From: Acetobacteraceae bacterium
GTDB lineage: Bacteria; Pseudomonadota; Alphaproteobacteria; Acetobacterales; Acetobacteraceae
Length of the DNA: 64,000 nucleotides
NCBI GenBank assembly: GCA_021732665.1
Contig: JAKFUL010000010.1
Coordinates: 1 to 64,000, forward strand
Reading direction: 5' to 3'
Of this stretch, positions 8,024 through 17,500 are shown piece after piece (the first letter of the stretch is position 1; each line of letters starts with the position of its first letter). The notes beneath the pieces were generated by a model, which was given only the letters and a program-made list of their open reading frames with translations, was not told where the DNA came from and did not search any database. Made by a program: the position numbers and the translations under genes.

Positions 8024-8632
8024 TCAGGCCCGGTACCGCCGCATCCAAACCCGCACCACCGGCCACAGGAACGCCAGAACGAACAGCACCAGGAACACCT
8101 TGCTGAACGGCTCGATATAGGTCTCAACCACCGCAAATCGGTCCTCCAGCACGAAGCCCAACACCGCCAGCCCACCCACCCACAGCGTGCTCCCCAGCGT
8201 CGTCAGCCCATAGAACACCAGACGCGGCATCTCGATCAGCCCGGCCGGAATCGAGATCACGGTGCGAATCCCCGGCATCATCCGCCCCAGGAACACCGAC
8301 CACGGCCCATGCCGGCGCAGCGTTCCCTGCGCCTTCTCCAGATCCTCCTCGGTGATGCCCAGCCAGCCGCCAAAGCGGGCGCAGAGCCGTTTCGTGCGCG
8401 CCGCGCCGAAGGCCCGCGCAAGTTCGAACCAGAACACGTTTCCCGCCAGCGTCCCGGCCACTCCGGCCACCACCACCCCAGCCAGCGAAAGGTCACCCCG
8501 CGCCGCGGAAAACCCCGCCAGCGGCATGATCAACTCCGATGGGATCGGCGGAAACAGGTTCTCCGCCAGCATCAGCAGGAACACGCCGACATAGCCGGCG
8601 GAAGCCACCGTGCTGGTCACCCAATCCATCAT
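8024..8632 (-). CDS. DedA family membrane protein
   Basis: A 202-aa integral membrane protein of the DedA/SNARE-associated family, thought to act as a proton-coupled lipid (undecaprenyl phosphate or phospholipid) translocase. The family hallmark ENLFPPIPSELI is at residues 24-35, and the second conserved segment GRMMPGIRTVISIPAG is near 115-130, with the Arg residues expected in the re-entrant loops. Four to five hydrophobic segments are visible. Its ATG overlaps the stop of the upstream glycosyltransferase gene by four bases, so the two are translationally coupled. The pairing suggests shared use of a polyprenyl-phosphate carrier. Confidence 0.9.
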   Translation of the reverse strand: MMDWVTSTVASAGYVGVFLLMLAENLFPPIPSELIMPLAGFSAARGDLSLAGVVVAGVAGTLAGNVFWFELARAFGAARTKRLCARFGGWLGITEEDLEKAQGTLRRHGPWSVFLGRMMPGIRTVISIPAGLIEMPRLVFYGLTTLGSTLWVGGLAVLGFVLEDRFAVVETYIEPFSKVFLVLFVLAFLWPVVRVWMRRYRA

Positions 8633-10296
8633 GGCACGCTCCTGTACAGCAGCAGCGTGATGTGCCGCCCGCGGGAATAGTTGTAGCCCGAGACTGTGGC
8701 GATCTCTTGCACCCGCAGCCCGAGCCTGGCGAGTTCCGCCTGGAAAGCCGCCTCCTGCCGGTTGCCCACCGCCACCACCCGTCCCGGTTCCTCGGAAAGG
8801 AATTGCGCCGCCGCCGGGCCGCCGGGCAGCAGCCGCAGGCCGCCGCCGACGGCGAACAATGTCGAGGGCTCAGCATGGCCAGCGATGCCGAACCGCTCCG
8901 CCGGCAGCCCCGGCGCCGCCTGGGCCAGCGCCGCCTGTAGCCGCGGCGCGATCCACATCGCCTCGATCCGCGGCAACACACCTTCCAGGATGGCGCCATA
9001 GACCGGCACCGAAAGCATCACCCCCAGCGCCGCCGCCCGCGCCCAATGCCCAAGTGCCGCGGCCCGGGTTGCCACCCACACCAGCAGCAGCGCCAGCGGC
9101 AAGACCAGCCAGGCGGCCCAGGGCGTCTGCCCCGACAGGAGCCGGGGGGCCACCACCGCCAGCGCCCCCATCCCCGCCGCCACCGCCCAGAAGCCCCACC
9201 GCATCGCCAGCAGCAGCCAGCGCCCCGGCGTCACCCGCAGCGGGTCCAGCGCCCAGATCGCGATCAGCAGCATCACCGCGGGGTAGGTCGGCAGGGTGTA
9301 ATGCGGCAGCTTGGTCGCGACAGCCTCGAAGACCAGCCAGGTCGGCACCAGCCAGGCCAGCAGGAAGCGGGTGGTGGGCAGGGTGCGCTGCGCCCAGGCC
9401 TGGCGCAGCGCCGGCACCACCATCCAGGCCGAGGGGAAGGCGGCGATGAAGAACACGATGATGTAGAAGCCCGGCGGCCCCCAATGCTTTTCCTCGCCAC
9501 TGCCGACCTTGGCGATCATGTCGTCGCCCAGCGCCTGGGCGAAGAACCGCCCCTCGGTCGCGATGCCGATGGCGATCATCCAGGGCGCGGCGATGGCCAG
9601 CATCAGCGGCACACCCCAATGCAGGCGCAGCGGCCGGAACCACGGCGCGCCGCGATCCATGATCGCCAGCGTGATCCCGGTCAGCAGCGGCACCATCGGC
9701 CCCACCGGCCCCTTCAGCAGCACCGAGATGCCGAGGATGCCCCAGAACGTCGCCGCCTGCCGTGCCGTGAACGCCCCGGGCCGCAGATAGGCCTGGCCGA
9801 AGATCCCCATGGCCGCCGCCACCGTCGCCAGCAGCGCCGCATCCGTCTTGGCGATATGGGTTTCCACCACCAGCACCATGCAGGCCGCCAGCATGGCACC
9901 GGCCAGCAGCGCCGCCCGCCGGCCGACCAGCGCTCGGCCGAATTCGAATGTCGCCAGCACCGCCAATATCGCGCCCAGCATGGAAGGCACGCGATAGGCC
10001 CAGATCTGGCTGCGCGCCGGCACGCCCACCGCCTCCAGCGCATGCACCACGGCGATTTGCGCCCAATGGATGCCCACCGGCTTCTTGTTGCGCTCCTCCT
10101 GGCCCACGCGGATGTTCACGTAGTCGCCGCTCTCCACCATCTGCCGGCTGGCCTGGGCGAAGCGCGCCTCGTCGCGGTCCAGCGCCGGGGTGGTGAAGAA
10201 ACCAGGGAGGTAGAGGCACAGGCAGAGCAACACCAGCGCCAGGCGCGGGCGCGTGGTGACCAGGGCCTCGGCGCGGGCGATGGCGGTGTCGGGCAT
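8629..10296 (-). CDS. ArnT-like glycosyltransferase family 39 membrane protein
   Basis: A 555-aa polytopic protein that transfers a sugar from a polyprenyl-phosphate donor, probably to lipid A or another envelope acceptor. The first periplasmic loop has the GT39/ArnT signature LDRDEARFAQASRQM with the catalytic Asp-Glu (residues about 38-52), followed by VNIRVGQEERNKKPVGIHW, where ArnT has the K-P-P/HYW region. About a dozen hydrophobic helices and a C-terminal soluble domain follow. The longer frame reaching 10773 overlaps the VapC gene and was not used. No strong Shine-Dalgarno precedes 10296. It overlaps the DedA start by ATGA. Confidence 0.85.
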   Translation of the reverse strand: MPDTAIARAEALVTTRPRLALVLLCLCLYLPGFFTTPALDRDEARFAQASRQMVESGDYVNIRVGQEERNKKPVGIHWAQIAVVHALEAVGVPARSQIWAYRVPSMLGAILAVLATFEFGRALVGRRAALLAGAMLAACMVLVVETHIAKTDAALLATVAAAMGIFGQAYLRPGAFTARQAATFWGILGISVLLKGPVGPMVPLLTGITLAIMDRGAPWFRPLRLHWGVPLMLAIAAPWMIAIGIATEGRFFAQALGDDMIAKVGSGEEKHWGPPGFYIIVFFIAAFPSAWMVVPALRQAWAQRTLPTTRFLLAWLVPTWLVFEAVATKLPHYTLPTYPAVMLLIAIWALDPLRVTPGRWLLLAMRWGFWAVAAGMGALAVVAPRLLSGQTPWAAWLVLPLALLLVWVATRAAALGHWARAAALGVMLSVPVYGAILEGVLPRIEAMWIAPRLQAALAQAAPGLPAERFGIAGHAEPSTLFAVGGGLRLLPGGPAAAQFLSEEPGRVVAVGNRQEAAFQAELARLGLRVQEIATVSGYNYSRGRHITLLLYRSVP

Positions 10297-10316
10297 GCCC
10301 GGGGTGGTAGCGGGCT

Positions 10317-10706
10317 TTACGCCCCGCGGGAAGCGAAGGGCTGGCCCGGATGTGCGACGCCCAGCCGCGCCGCGATATCCGCCAGCCTCCGGTCGCGGGT
10401 CCAGAGCCTGGCCCCCTGGGTCAGCCGCGCCGCCGCCAGCAGATGCGCGTCCACATAGCCGATCCCGCTGCCCGCCAGGCCATGCAAGGCGATCAACGCC
10501 AGCGCCTCGGCCTCCGTCGCCACCACCGCGCGGGGAATATCGTGCAGGGCGGAAAGGATCACCTCCCGCTGCCGCAAATTCCCCAAGGCCAGCTCGCCGA
10601 TCACGAAGGGATGCGCCAGCACCCGCCCGGTCTCCAGCAGCACCGCCAGCGCCGGCTCTCCCGCCCGCAGATGATCGACCCAGATCGCGGTATCGACCAG
10701 GATCAC
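10317..10706 (-). CDS. vapC: VapC-type PIN domain toxin ribonuclease
   Basis: A 129-aa PIN-domain endoribonuclease. The four acidic positions of the Mg site can be read: Asp5 in MILVDTAIW, Glu38 in VIGELALG, Asp in GIGYVDAHLL (about 85), and Asp in LWTRDRRLADIA (about 103). Length and order match VapC toxins, which cut tRNA or rRNA when free of antitoxin. The start overlaps the stop of the upstream antitoxin gene by four bases, as usual for VapBC operons. Confidence 0.9.
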   Translation of the reverse strand: MILVDTAIWVDHLRAGEPALAVLLETGRVLAHPFVIGELALGNLRQREVILSALHDIPRAVVATEAEALALIALHGLAGSGIGYVDAHLLAAARLTQGARLWTRDRRLADIAARLGVAHPGQPFASRGA

Positions 10707-10885
10707 CGGCGCGGCGGCGCCTCCAGCCCGGGCTCGCTGCCGCCGAGGCGGGCCAGGCGACGGGCGGCCTCACGCTCGATCAGCGCCTTCAGCGCCTCCC
10801 GCACCAGGGCGGTTTTTTCGGTGAGGCCGGTGAAATCCTGGGCCTTGATGAGCAATTCGTCGTCCAGGGCCATGGTCGTGCGCAT
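10703..10885 (-). CDS. vapB: VapB-type antitoxin
   Basis: A 60-aa protein with the N-terminal pattern of short VapB antitoxins: MRTTMALDDELLIKAQDFTG then LTEKTALVREALKALIEREA. A small ribbon-helix-helix-like DNA-binding part is followed by a basic, Pro-rich tail that would wrap the toxin. It precedes vapC with a 4-bp overlap and would repress the operon together with the toxin. Confidence 0.85.
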   Translation of the reverse strand: MRTTMALDDELLIKAQDFTGLTEKTALVREALKALIEREAARRLARLGGSEPGLEAPPRR

Positions 10886-10979
10886 GGGAGCCTCAGTCCT
10901 TAAGGCTCGATTTTAGCATCGAACGATGCCTCTTTCCAGCACTGGTTTGCGGGGCACGGCAAAACCTCCATACAGCGCC

Positions 10980-12194
10980 ATGGCCTCCCCCACCCGCACC
11001 ACAGCGCTTGCCCTGCTCAACGCCGTCCTGCTCGCCCGCCGCCCGCTGGAGGAGGCGCTGGATGCCCTCCCCCCCGCAGTAGCGCCCCGTGACCGCGCCG
11101 CCGGCCACCGCATCGCCGCCACGGTCATGCGCCGCATGGGCAGCCTGGACGCCGCCCTGGAACCCTGGCTGAAGCGCGAGCCGCCACCCGAGGTGCGCCA
11201 CGCGCTGCGCATCGGCGCCGCCGAACTCCTGCTTCTCGGCACCCCGCCCCACGCAGCCGTCAGCGACTGCGTGGCGCTGGTGCCAAAACCCTTCGCCGGC
11301 CTGGTCAACGCCGTGCTGCGCCGCGTCTCCGAAGCCGGTGTGGCGGCGCTGGAGGGCCTCGACGCGCCCCGCCTCGACACCCCCTCCTGGCTCTGGTCCG
11401 CCTGGCACGCCACCCATGGCGCCGCCGTGCGCGCGATTGCCGAGGCGCATGGCCATGAGGCGCCGCTCGACCTCTCGCTGATGCCAGGTTTCGCCATCGA
11501 AGGCGCCACCATGCTGCCCAACGGCACGGCACGCCTTCCCGCCGGAACCCGCATCACTGAGATCCCAGGTTTCGCGGAGGGCAAATTCTGGGCGCAGGAC
11601 GCAGCCGCCGCCCTGCCCGTCCGCATCCTGGCGCCCCGCCGCGGCGAGCACATCCTCGACCTCTGCGCCGCCCCGGGCGGCAAGACCGCGCAACTGGCCG
11701 CCGCCGGCGCCCGGGTGGTGGCGGTGGAGCGGGAGCGCAAGCGTGCCGAACGCCTGCGCGAAAACCTCACCCGCCTGAACCTGCCCGCCGATATCGTGCT
11801 GGCCGATGCCCTGGCCTGGAATCCCGGCACGCAATTCGACGCCGTGCTGCTCGACGCCCCCTGCACCGCCACCGGCACCATCCGCCGCCACCCCGATGTG
11901 GTGCATCTGAAGAAGTTGCATGATGTGGAACGCCAGGCCGAGCAGCAGCGCGCGTTGCTGGCCGCCGCCCGCGCCTGGGTGAAGCCCGGGGGGCGCCTGG
12001 TCTTCGCCACCTGCTCGCTGCAGGGCGAGGAAGGCGAGGCGCATTTTCCCAGTGGCCTGGATCCCATCCAACCGCAGGAGGTGCCGGGGCTGGAAGCTGC
12101 CATCACCCCCCAGGGCGCCCTGCGCACCCGGCCCGACCTGTGGGGCGAGTGGGGCGGGATGGATGGGTTTTTCGTGGGCCGGTTGCGGTTCTGA
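10980..12194 (+). CDS. rsmB: 16S rRNA (cytosine-967 C5) methyltransferase RsmB
   Basis: A 404-aa enzyme methylating C967 of 16S rRNA with SAM. Residues 1-125 form the NusB-like RNA-binding domain (TTALALLNAVLLARRPLEEA, then AELLLLGTPPHAAVSDCVAL). The methyltransferase core has motif I LDLCAAPGGKTAQLA, motif IV DAPCTATGTIRRHPDV with one catalytic Cys, and motif VI VFATCSLQGEEGE with the second Cys. The ATG at 10980 fits the usual N-terminus; an in-frame ATG at 10926 would add 18 unconserved residues. It is divergent from vapBC with about 95 bp between. Confidence 0.93.
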   Translation: MASPTRTTALALLNAVLLARRPLEEALDALPPAVAPRDRAAGHRIAATVMRRMGSLDAALEPWLKREPPPEVRHALRIGAAELLLLGTPPHAAVSDCVALVPKPFAGLVNAVLRRVSEAGVAALEGLDAPRLDTPSWLWSAWHATHGAAVRAIAEAHGHEAPLDLSLMPGFAIEGATMLPNGTARLPAGTRITEIPGFAEGKFWAQDAAAALPVRILAPRRGEHILDLCAAPGGKTAQLAAAGARVVAVERERKRAERLRENLTRLNLPADIVLADALAWNPGTQFDAVLLDAPCTATGTIRRHPDVVHLKKLHDVERQAEQQRALLAAARAWVKPGGRLVFATCSLQGEEGEAHFPSGLDPIQPQEVPGLEAAITPQGALRTRPDLWGEWGGMDGFFVGRLRF

Positions 12195-12202
12195 CGGTTT
12201 CT

Positions 12203-12266
12203 CGCCGGTTCCGGACAAATAGGCTTTCGCTCCGCCCGCACGCTTTGCGCCGGTTCCGGACAAATA
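12203..12266 (+). repeat. Two 19-bp direct repeats, 45 bp apart
   Basis: The sequence CGCCGGTTCCGGACAAATA occurs at 12203-12221 and again at 12248-12266. A degraded third copy, CGCCGGTCCGG, starts near 12296. All are downstream of rsmB in the 179-bp gap before the convergent methyltransferase gene. Each unit contains a CCGGnnCCGG dyad. The function is unknown; it may be a dispersed repeat family or a terminator-associated element. Confidence 0.8.
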
Positions 12267-12373
12267 CCCCGCCCCCCCCCGGCGGAACATCCTTTCGCCG
12301 GTCCGGGGTGGGGCTGGGTGGGGCATGGCGGGCCTTTCACAAAGGCTCGTCATAGGATTTTAGTCCGGAAAAG

Positions 12374-13216
12374 TCAAGCCAAACGCCGCGCCACCAGCAT
12401 GCGATACCGAATGACCCCCTCCCCCAGCAGCGTCTCCAGCACCATCCCCCCCAGATCCGCCTCGCTGCGATAGCCCAGGCCCAGCAGCCGCTTCCAACGC
12501 GCCTCCCGCGCCCGCGCGGCGATGCGTGGCGCGAGCTCCGCCGCCGGGCGCGGCAAGGTCAGCGGGGTGAAATCGGCCTCATGCGAGAATTCCAGCCCGG
12601 CGGCGGCAAAACCCCGCAACCAGCCCACCCGTGTCGGCGCCACCGGGCAGCGCCAGCAGCGCTTGAACAATTCCACGCGTGCCGCCTGGTCGGGCAAAAG
12701 CCCTTCCTCCGGCATGTCATCCACCACCATCAGCGCGCCACCGGGCGCCAGGGCCGCGGACAAATTCCGCACCGTCGCCATCGGGTCGGGCGAATGGATC
12801 AGGCTTTCGATGCCGAAAATCCAGTCGAAAGCGCCCTCCACCGGCGCGTCGTAACTGCCGACCCGCAGCCGCACCCGCTCGCCCAGCCCCTGCCCCGCCG
12901 CCGCCGCATTGCCGCGCCGCACCTGCACCTCGCTCAGCGAAATCCCCAGCCACTCCCCGCCCACCCCCGGCGCCATGTCCAGCATGCTCGCGCCATAGCC
13001 GCAGCCCGCATCCAGCACCCGCGGCGCCGGCGGCAGGGAAAGCCCCTGCAACATCAGCCCATGCACCACCATCGGCCCGGAAGCCCCACCGGCCGGATCA
13101 CGCAGCGGCCGATGCACCGGCTGGGCCTCATTCCCCGTCTCGCCACGCATGACCCGCATCCATTCCAGCCGGTCCAGCCAGCGGTAATAGCGGGCGACCT
13201 CCTTCGCGTGGCTCAT
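12374..13216 (-). CDS. Class I SAM-dependent methyltransferase
   Basis: A 280-aa methyltransferase with motif I VLDAGCGYGASML (about residues 82-94), an acidic IFGIESLIHSPDP motif IV/post segment, and a GGALMVVDDMP strand. The architecture resembles the small-molecule methyltransferases of the UbiE/tocopherol type. The substrate cannot be told. The start at 13216 overlaps the stop of the upstream CxCC gene by four bases, so it is in a two-gene operon divergent from the ArsR-methyltransferase/metH operon. If that shared promoter is methionine-controlled, this enzyme may belong to the SAM economy; that is inference. Confidence 0.78.
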   Translation of the reverse strand: MSHAKEVARYYRWLDRLEWMRVMRGETGNEAQPVHRPLRDPAGGASGPMVVHGLMLQGLSLPPAPRVLDAGCGYGASMLDMAPGVGGEWLGISLSEVQVRRGNAAAAGQGLGERVRLRVGSYDAPVEGAFDWIFGIESLIHSPDPMATVRNLSAALAPGGALMVVDDMPEEGLLPDQAARVELFKRCWRCPVAPTRVGWLRGFAAAGLEFSHEADFTPLTLPRPAAELAPRIAARAREARWKRLLGLGYRSEADLGGMVLETLLGEGVIRYRMLVARRLA

Positions 13217-13566
13217 GCCAGGCGATACCGGGCAATGGTCAGGATATCGCGGCTCAACGCCTCCTCCAGCTCCGCCCGCCCCGCCGGCGTGCGCACCAGC
13301 GCCACCACCGAGGAAAACCACACACCCCCCACCGCCCGCTGCCGGAACAGCGCCGCCAGCGCCCCGGCCGCGGCCCCCAGCCCATTGCAGCAGGCGCAGC
13401 CGTCGGGGTGCGCCTGCCGCTCATCGGCGCGGAAAATCGCGCAAAGCGTGGGCGGCCCCACGCCCTCGGGCAGCGCCTCCTCGGCCAGCAGGGCGACGGG
13501 GCCTGCCAGCACGGGCGGCTCCTCCACGATGGTCACGGGGATACGGGCGTCGATCTTCCAACTCAT
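13213..13566 (-). CDS. Small CxCC-motif protein, reminiscent of a truncated G3E (COG0523) metal GTPase
   Basis: A 117-aa protein of no clear family. It has a beta-like N-terminus (IDARIPVTIVEE), a CAIFRADER segment, then HPDGCACCNGLGAAAGALAA, followed by VWFSSVVALVRTP. The CACC motif and the order of strands recall the metal-binding CxCC region of G3E GTPases, but the P-loop is missing, so it would be a metal-binding relic or adaptor rather than a GTPase. It is first in a two-gene operon whose promoter faces that of the metH operon across 39 bp. A link to cobalt or zinc supply for MetH is only a hypothesis. Confidence 0.5.
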   Translation of the reverse strand: MSWKIDARIPVTIVEEPPVLAGPVALLAEEALPEGVGPPTLCAIFRADERQAHPDGCACCNGLGAAAGALAALFRQRAVGGVWFSSVVALVRTPAGRAELEEALSRDILTIARYRLA

Positions 13567-13573
13567 CCTATAG

Positions 13574-13593
13574 ACATAAGGATATGTTTATGT
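13574..13593. promoter_or_regulatory. Palindromic operator in the divergent metH-regulator promoter
   Basis: ACATAAGGATATGTTTATGT is a 20-bp palindrome with 8 of 10 pairs matching (outer arms ACATAA/TTATGT). It fills half of the 39-bp gap between two divergent starts at 13566 and 13606. Its place directly upstream of an ArsR-type regulator suggests autoregulation and shared control of both operons. Confidence 0.6.
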
Positions 13594-13605
13594 GATATCC
13601 AGCCC

Positions 13606-14559
13606 ATGGATCACCTCCTCGCCCAATTGCGCGCCGCGGCCGAGCCGACAAGGCTGCGGCTTTTGGCGCTTTGCGCCCGGGGGGCGCTGTGCGTGACCGA
13701 TCTATGCGATGTGCTCGGGCAATCCCAGCCCCGGCTGTCCAGGCATTTGAAGCTTCTGGTGGAGGCGGGGCTGCTGGAACGTATCCCAGAAGGCGCCAAC
13801 GCCTATTTCCAGGTCCCGGCCGGCGCCACCCTGGTCCGCCAGTTGCTCGCCCGCCTGCCGGAGGAAGAACCCCAACTGGTGGCCGACCGCCGCCAGGCCG
13901 CGCGAATCGCCGCCGAGCGCGCCCGCGCCGCCTCCGAGGCTTTTCGCCGCGATGGCGCCGACTGGGATGAGTTGCGCGCCCTCGACCTGCCCGCCCGCGC
14001 CATCGAAGAGGCGATCGCCGAGGCCCTGCCCGAGCGCATAGGGCGGCTGGTCGACATCGGCACCGGCACCGGCGGGTTGCTGGAATTGCTGGCGGAGCGC
14101 ACCGGCCACGCCACCGGCCTGGACGCCAGCCGCGAAATGCTGGCGCTCGCCCGCGCGCGCCTGACCGAACGCGGCATCGCCGGCCATTGCGCCGTGCGCC
14201 AGGCCGACATGTACCGCCTGCCCCTGGCCGATGCCAGCCAGGACGTCGCCACCCTGCAAATGGTGCTGCACTACGCCGAGGACCCCGCCGCCGCCCTGGC
14301 CGAGGCCGCCCGCGTGCTGCGCCCCCATGGCACGCTGCTGGTGGTGGATCTGGCGCCGCATGAGCGCGCCGATGTCATGGCGCATCACGCCCATCGCTGG
14401 CCCGGCTTTGACGATGCGTTGATCAGCCAGTGGTTGGATGGCGCCGGTTGCGCGCTGCGCCAGACCAGAGAAATCCCCGGCGCCATGGCGGTGCGCCTGT
14501 GGTCCGCCCAGCGCCTGCCCGCCACCGCCCGCTCACCAGAACCCGCTTTGGAATTGTAA
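13606..14559 (+). CDS. ArsR-family regulator fused to a SAM methyltransferase domain
   Basis: A 317-aa protein. Residues 1-90 are an ArsR-type winged helix: LRAAAEPTRLRLLALCARG, DLCDVLGQSQPRLSRHLKLL and the wing LLERIPEGANAYFQV. Residues 130-310 are a class I methyltransferase-like domain with VDIGTGTGGLLELL motif I, VLRPHGTLLVVDLAPHE and a DDALISQWLDGAGC tail. The fusion is common in alphaproteobacteria directly before methionine genes. There it is thought to sense SAM or SAH with the methyltransferase domain and repress methionine synthesis, like the ArsR-type SahR/SamR regulators. It lies 3 bp before metH, so both are one operon. The longer frame starting upstream runs antisense through the divergent gene and was rejected. 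Confidence 0.85.
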   Translation: MDHLLAQLRAAAEPTRLRLLALCARGALCVTDLCDVLGQSQPRLSRHLKLLVEAGLLERIPEGANAYFQVPAGATLVRQLLARLPEEEPQLVADRRQAARIAAERARAASEAFRRDGADWDELRALDLPARAIEEAIAEALPERIGRLVDIGTGTGGLLELLAERTGHATGLDASREMLALARARLTERGIAGHCAVRQADMYRLPLADASQDVATLQMVLHYAEDPAAALAEAARVLRPHGTLLVVDLAPHERADVMAHHAHRWPGFDDALISQWLDGAGCALRQTREIPGAMAVRLWSAQRLPATARSPEPALEL

Positions 14560-14562
14560 GCC

Positions 14563-17500
14563 ATGTCCAGACCGCACCTCCTCGAAGCCCTCGCCGCCCA
14601 GGTCCTGCTCTGCGATGGCGGCATGGGCAGCCGCGTCCAGGCCGCCAATCTCGATGTCGAGAAGGATTACTGGGACAATGAGAACTGCACCGAGATCCTG
14701 AACCTCTCCCGCCCCGACCTCGTCCGCGAAATCCACCGCGGCTATTACGAGGCCGGCGCCGACATGGTGCTGACCAACACTTTTGGGGGTTCGCCCATCA
14801 CGCTGGGCGAATTCGACCTCACCGCGAAGACCGACGAGATCAACCGCCGCGCCGTGGAACTGGCGCGCGAGGCGGCCGAGAGCTTTTCCGACGGCCGCCA
14901 CCGCTACGTCATCGGCGATATCGGCCCGGGCACCAAGCTGCCTTCGCTGGGCCACATCAAGTATGACGAGCTGGAGGAGGCGCTGACCCAGCAATGCCGC
15001 GCCCTGGTGAATGCCGGGGTGGACGCCATCCTGACCGAAACCAACCAGGACACGCTGTTCATCAAGGCCGCGGTGAATGCCGCAAAAACGGCGATCCGCG
15101 AGGCGCGCAGCACCATCCCCATCTTCGTGCAGGTGACGGTGGAGACCACCGGCACGCTGCTGGTGGGGCCGGACATCGCCGCCGCCGCCACCGTGATCCA
15201 TGCGCTGGACGTGCCGCTGCTCGGCCTCAACTGCGCCACCGGCCCGCAGGAGATGCAGGAGCACGTCCGATGGCTCAGCCAGAACTGGCCCGGCCTGATC
15301 TCCGTGCAGCCCAATGCCGGCCTGCCCGAGCTGGTGGACGGCAAGACCCATTACCCGCTCGACGCCGCCGACATGGCGGTGTGGATGGAGCGTTTTGTCA
15401 GTGAATTCGGCATGAACCTCATCGGCGGCTGCTGCGGCACCGACAACCGGCACATCACGGCGCAGGACGCCATGCTCAGGCGCATCGGCAATGGCTACCG
15501 CCCGGCCCCCGTCGCCCGCAAGCATCACTGGGTGCCCTCGGTTGCCTCGCTCTACGGCGCCGTGTCGCTGCGGCAGGAGAACAGCTATTTCTCGATCGGC
15601 GAGCGCTGCAACGCCAATGGCTCCAAGGCCTGGCGCGAGCGGCAGGAGAAGCAGGACTGGGATGGCTGCGTCGCCATCGGCCGCGAGCAGGTGGCCGAGG
15701 CCTCCAACAGCCTCGACATCTGCACCGCCTTCGTCGGCCGCGACGAAATGTTCGAGATGAGCGAGGTTATCACCCGCTTCACCTCCTCGGTGAACGCGCC
15801 GCTGGTGATCGACAGCACCGAGACGCCGGTGATCGAGGCCGCGCTGAAACTGCATGGCGGGAAGCCCATCATCAACTCGATCAATTTCGAGGAGGGTGAG
15901 AAGGCCGCCGAGGACCGCATGAAGCTGGCGAAGAAATTCGGCGCCGCCGTCATCGCGCTGACCATCGACGAAGTCGGCATGGCCAAGACGGCGGAGGACA
16001 AGCTGCGCATCGCCCGCCGCCTGGTGGATTTCGCCTGCACCAGGCACGGCCTGCCGCAGAGCGATCTGATGATCGACCCGCTGACCTTCACCATCGCCAC
16101 CGGCAATGAGGATGATCGCAAGCTCGGCCAATGGACGCTGGAGGGGATCAAGATGATCCGGGAGGAATTTCCCGACATCCAGATCATGCTCGGCCTGTCG
16201 AATATTTCCTTCGGCCTGAACGCGGCGGCGCGGCATGTGCTGAACAGCGTGTTCCTCGACCACGCCGTGCGCGCGGGGATGACCGGCGCCATCGTCCACG
16301 TCTCCAAGATCAAGCCCCTGCACGCCATCCCGCCCGAGGAAGTGCAGGTCATGGAAGACCTGATCTACGACCGCCGCAGCGAGGGCTACGACCCGCTGCA
16401 AAAGCTGCTGGAGATGTTCTCCGGCCGCAAGGCCGCCGACAACGTGGCCAAGGTCAAGGCCGAGACGGTCAATGGCCGCCTGAAGGACCGCATTGTCGAT
16501 GGCGACCGCAAGGGGTTGACGGACGAGCTGGATGACAGCATCGCCGAGGGCAACACGCCGCTCTCCATCATCAACGACGTGCTGCTGGACGGGATGAAGG
16601 TTGTCGGAGAACTGTTCGGCGCCGGCAAGATGCAGCTGCCCTTCGTGCTCCAAAGTGCTGAGACGATGAAGGCCGCCGTCGCCTATCTCGAACCCTTCAT
16701 GGAGAAGATCGAGGGCCAGGAGAAAGGCACCATCGTGCTGGGCACGGTGAAGGGCGATGTGCATGACATCGGCAAGAACCTGGTCGACATCATCCTGACC
16801 AACAACGGCTACAAGGTGGTCAACCTGGGCATCAAGGTGCCGTTGCAGCAGATCGTCGATGCCGCGAAGGAGCACAAGGCGCATGCCATCGGCATGTCCG
16901 GGTTGCTGGTGAAGAGCACCGTGGTGATGCGCGAGAATCTGGAGGAGATGTCGCGCCAGGGCGTGGACATCCCCGTGCTGCTAGGCGGCGCCGCGCTGAC
17001 CCGCAACTATGTCGAGGATGATTGCGTCCAGGCCTATGCCTCGGGCCGTGTCGTCTATGCGCGCGATGCCTTCGACGGCCTGCACCTGATGGATAAGGTG
17101 ATGGGCAATGATTTCGACGGCTATCTCGGCGCCGTGCAGTCCAAGCGCTCGGGCAAGGCGAAGAACGAGAAGCGTGTGCTGGGCCAGGCCGACCCGCGCG
17201 GCTTCGCCCCCGTCGATGTCACCTATGCCCAGACCCGCCGCCGCCGCGTCGCGGCCGAAAGCACGCCGCCCGTGCCGCCCTTCTGGGGCGCCAGGATCAT
17301 GGAGACCGCCCCCAAGGCGCTCGTGCCCTTCATCAACGAACGCAGCCTCTACCAGTTCCAATGGGGTTTCCGGAAAGCCGGCCGCTCGCTGGAGGATTTC
17401 CTGGGCTGGGCCAAGCAGGAACTCCGCCCGGTGCTCAAGCGCATGCTGACGCTGACGGAGGAACAAAAGATCCTCAAGCCGCAGGCGATCTACGGCTACT

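Noticed and set aside
14400-14563. Possible cobalamin or SAM riboswitch before metH
   Set aside because: The space between the regulator and metH is three bases; control is by the upstream palindrome and regulator instead.
14533-16884. 783-codon minus-strand open frame opposite metH
   Set aside because: It is antisense to a clear metH with intact motifs. Its composition (His, Gln, Asp, Val, Gly rich) is that of a shadow in high-GC DNA.
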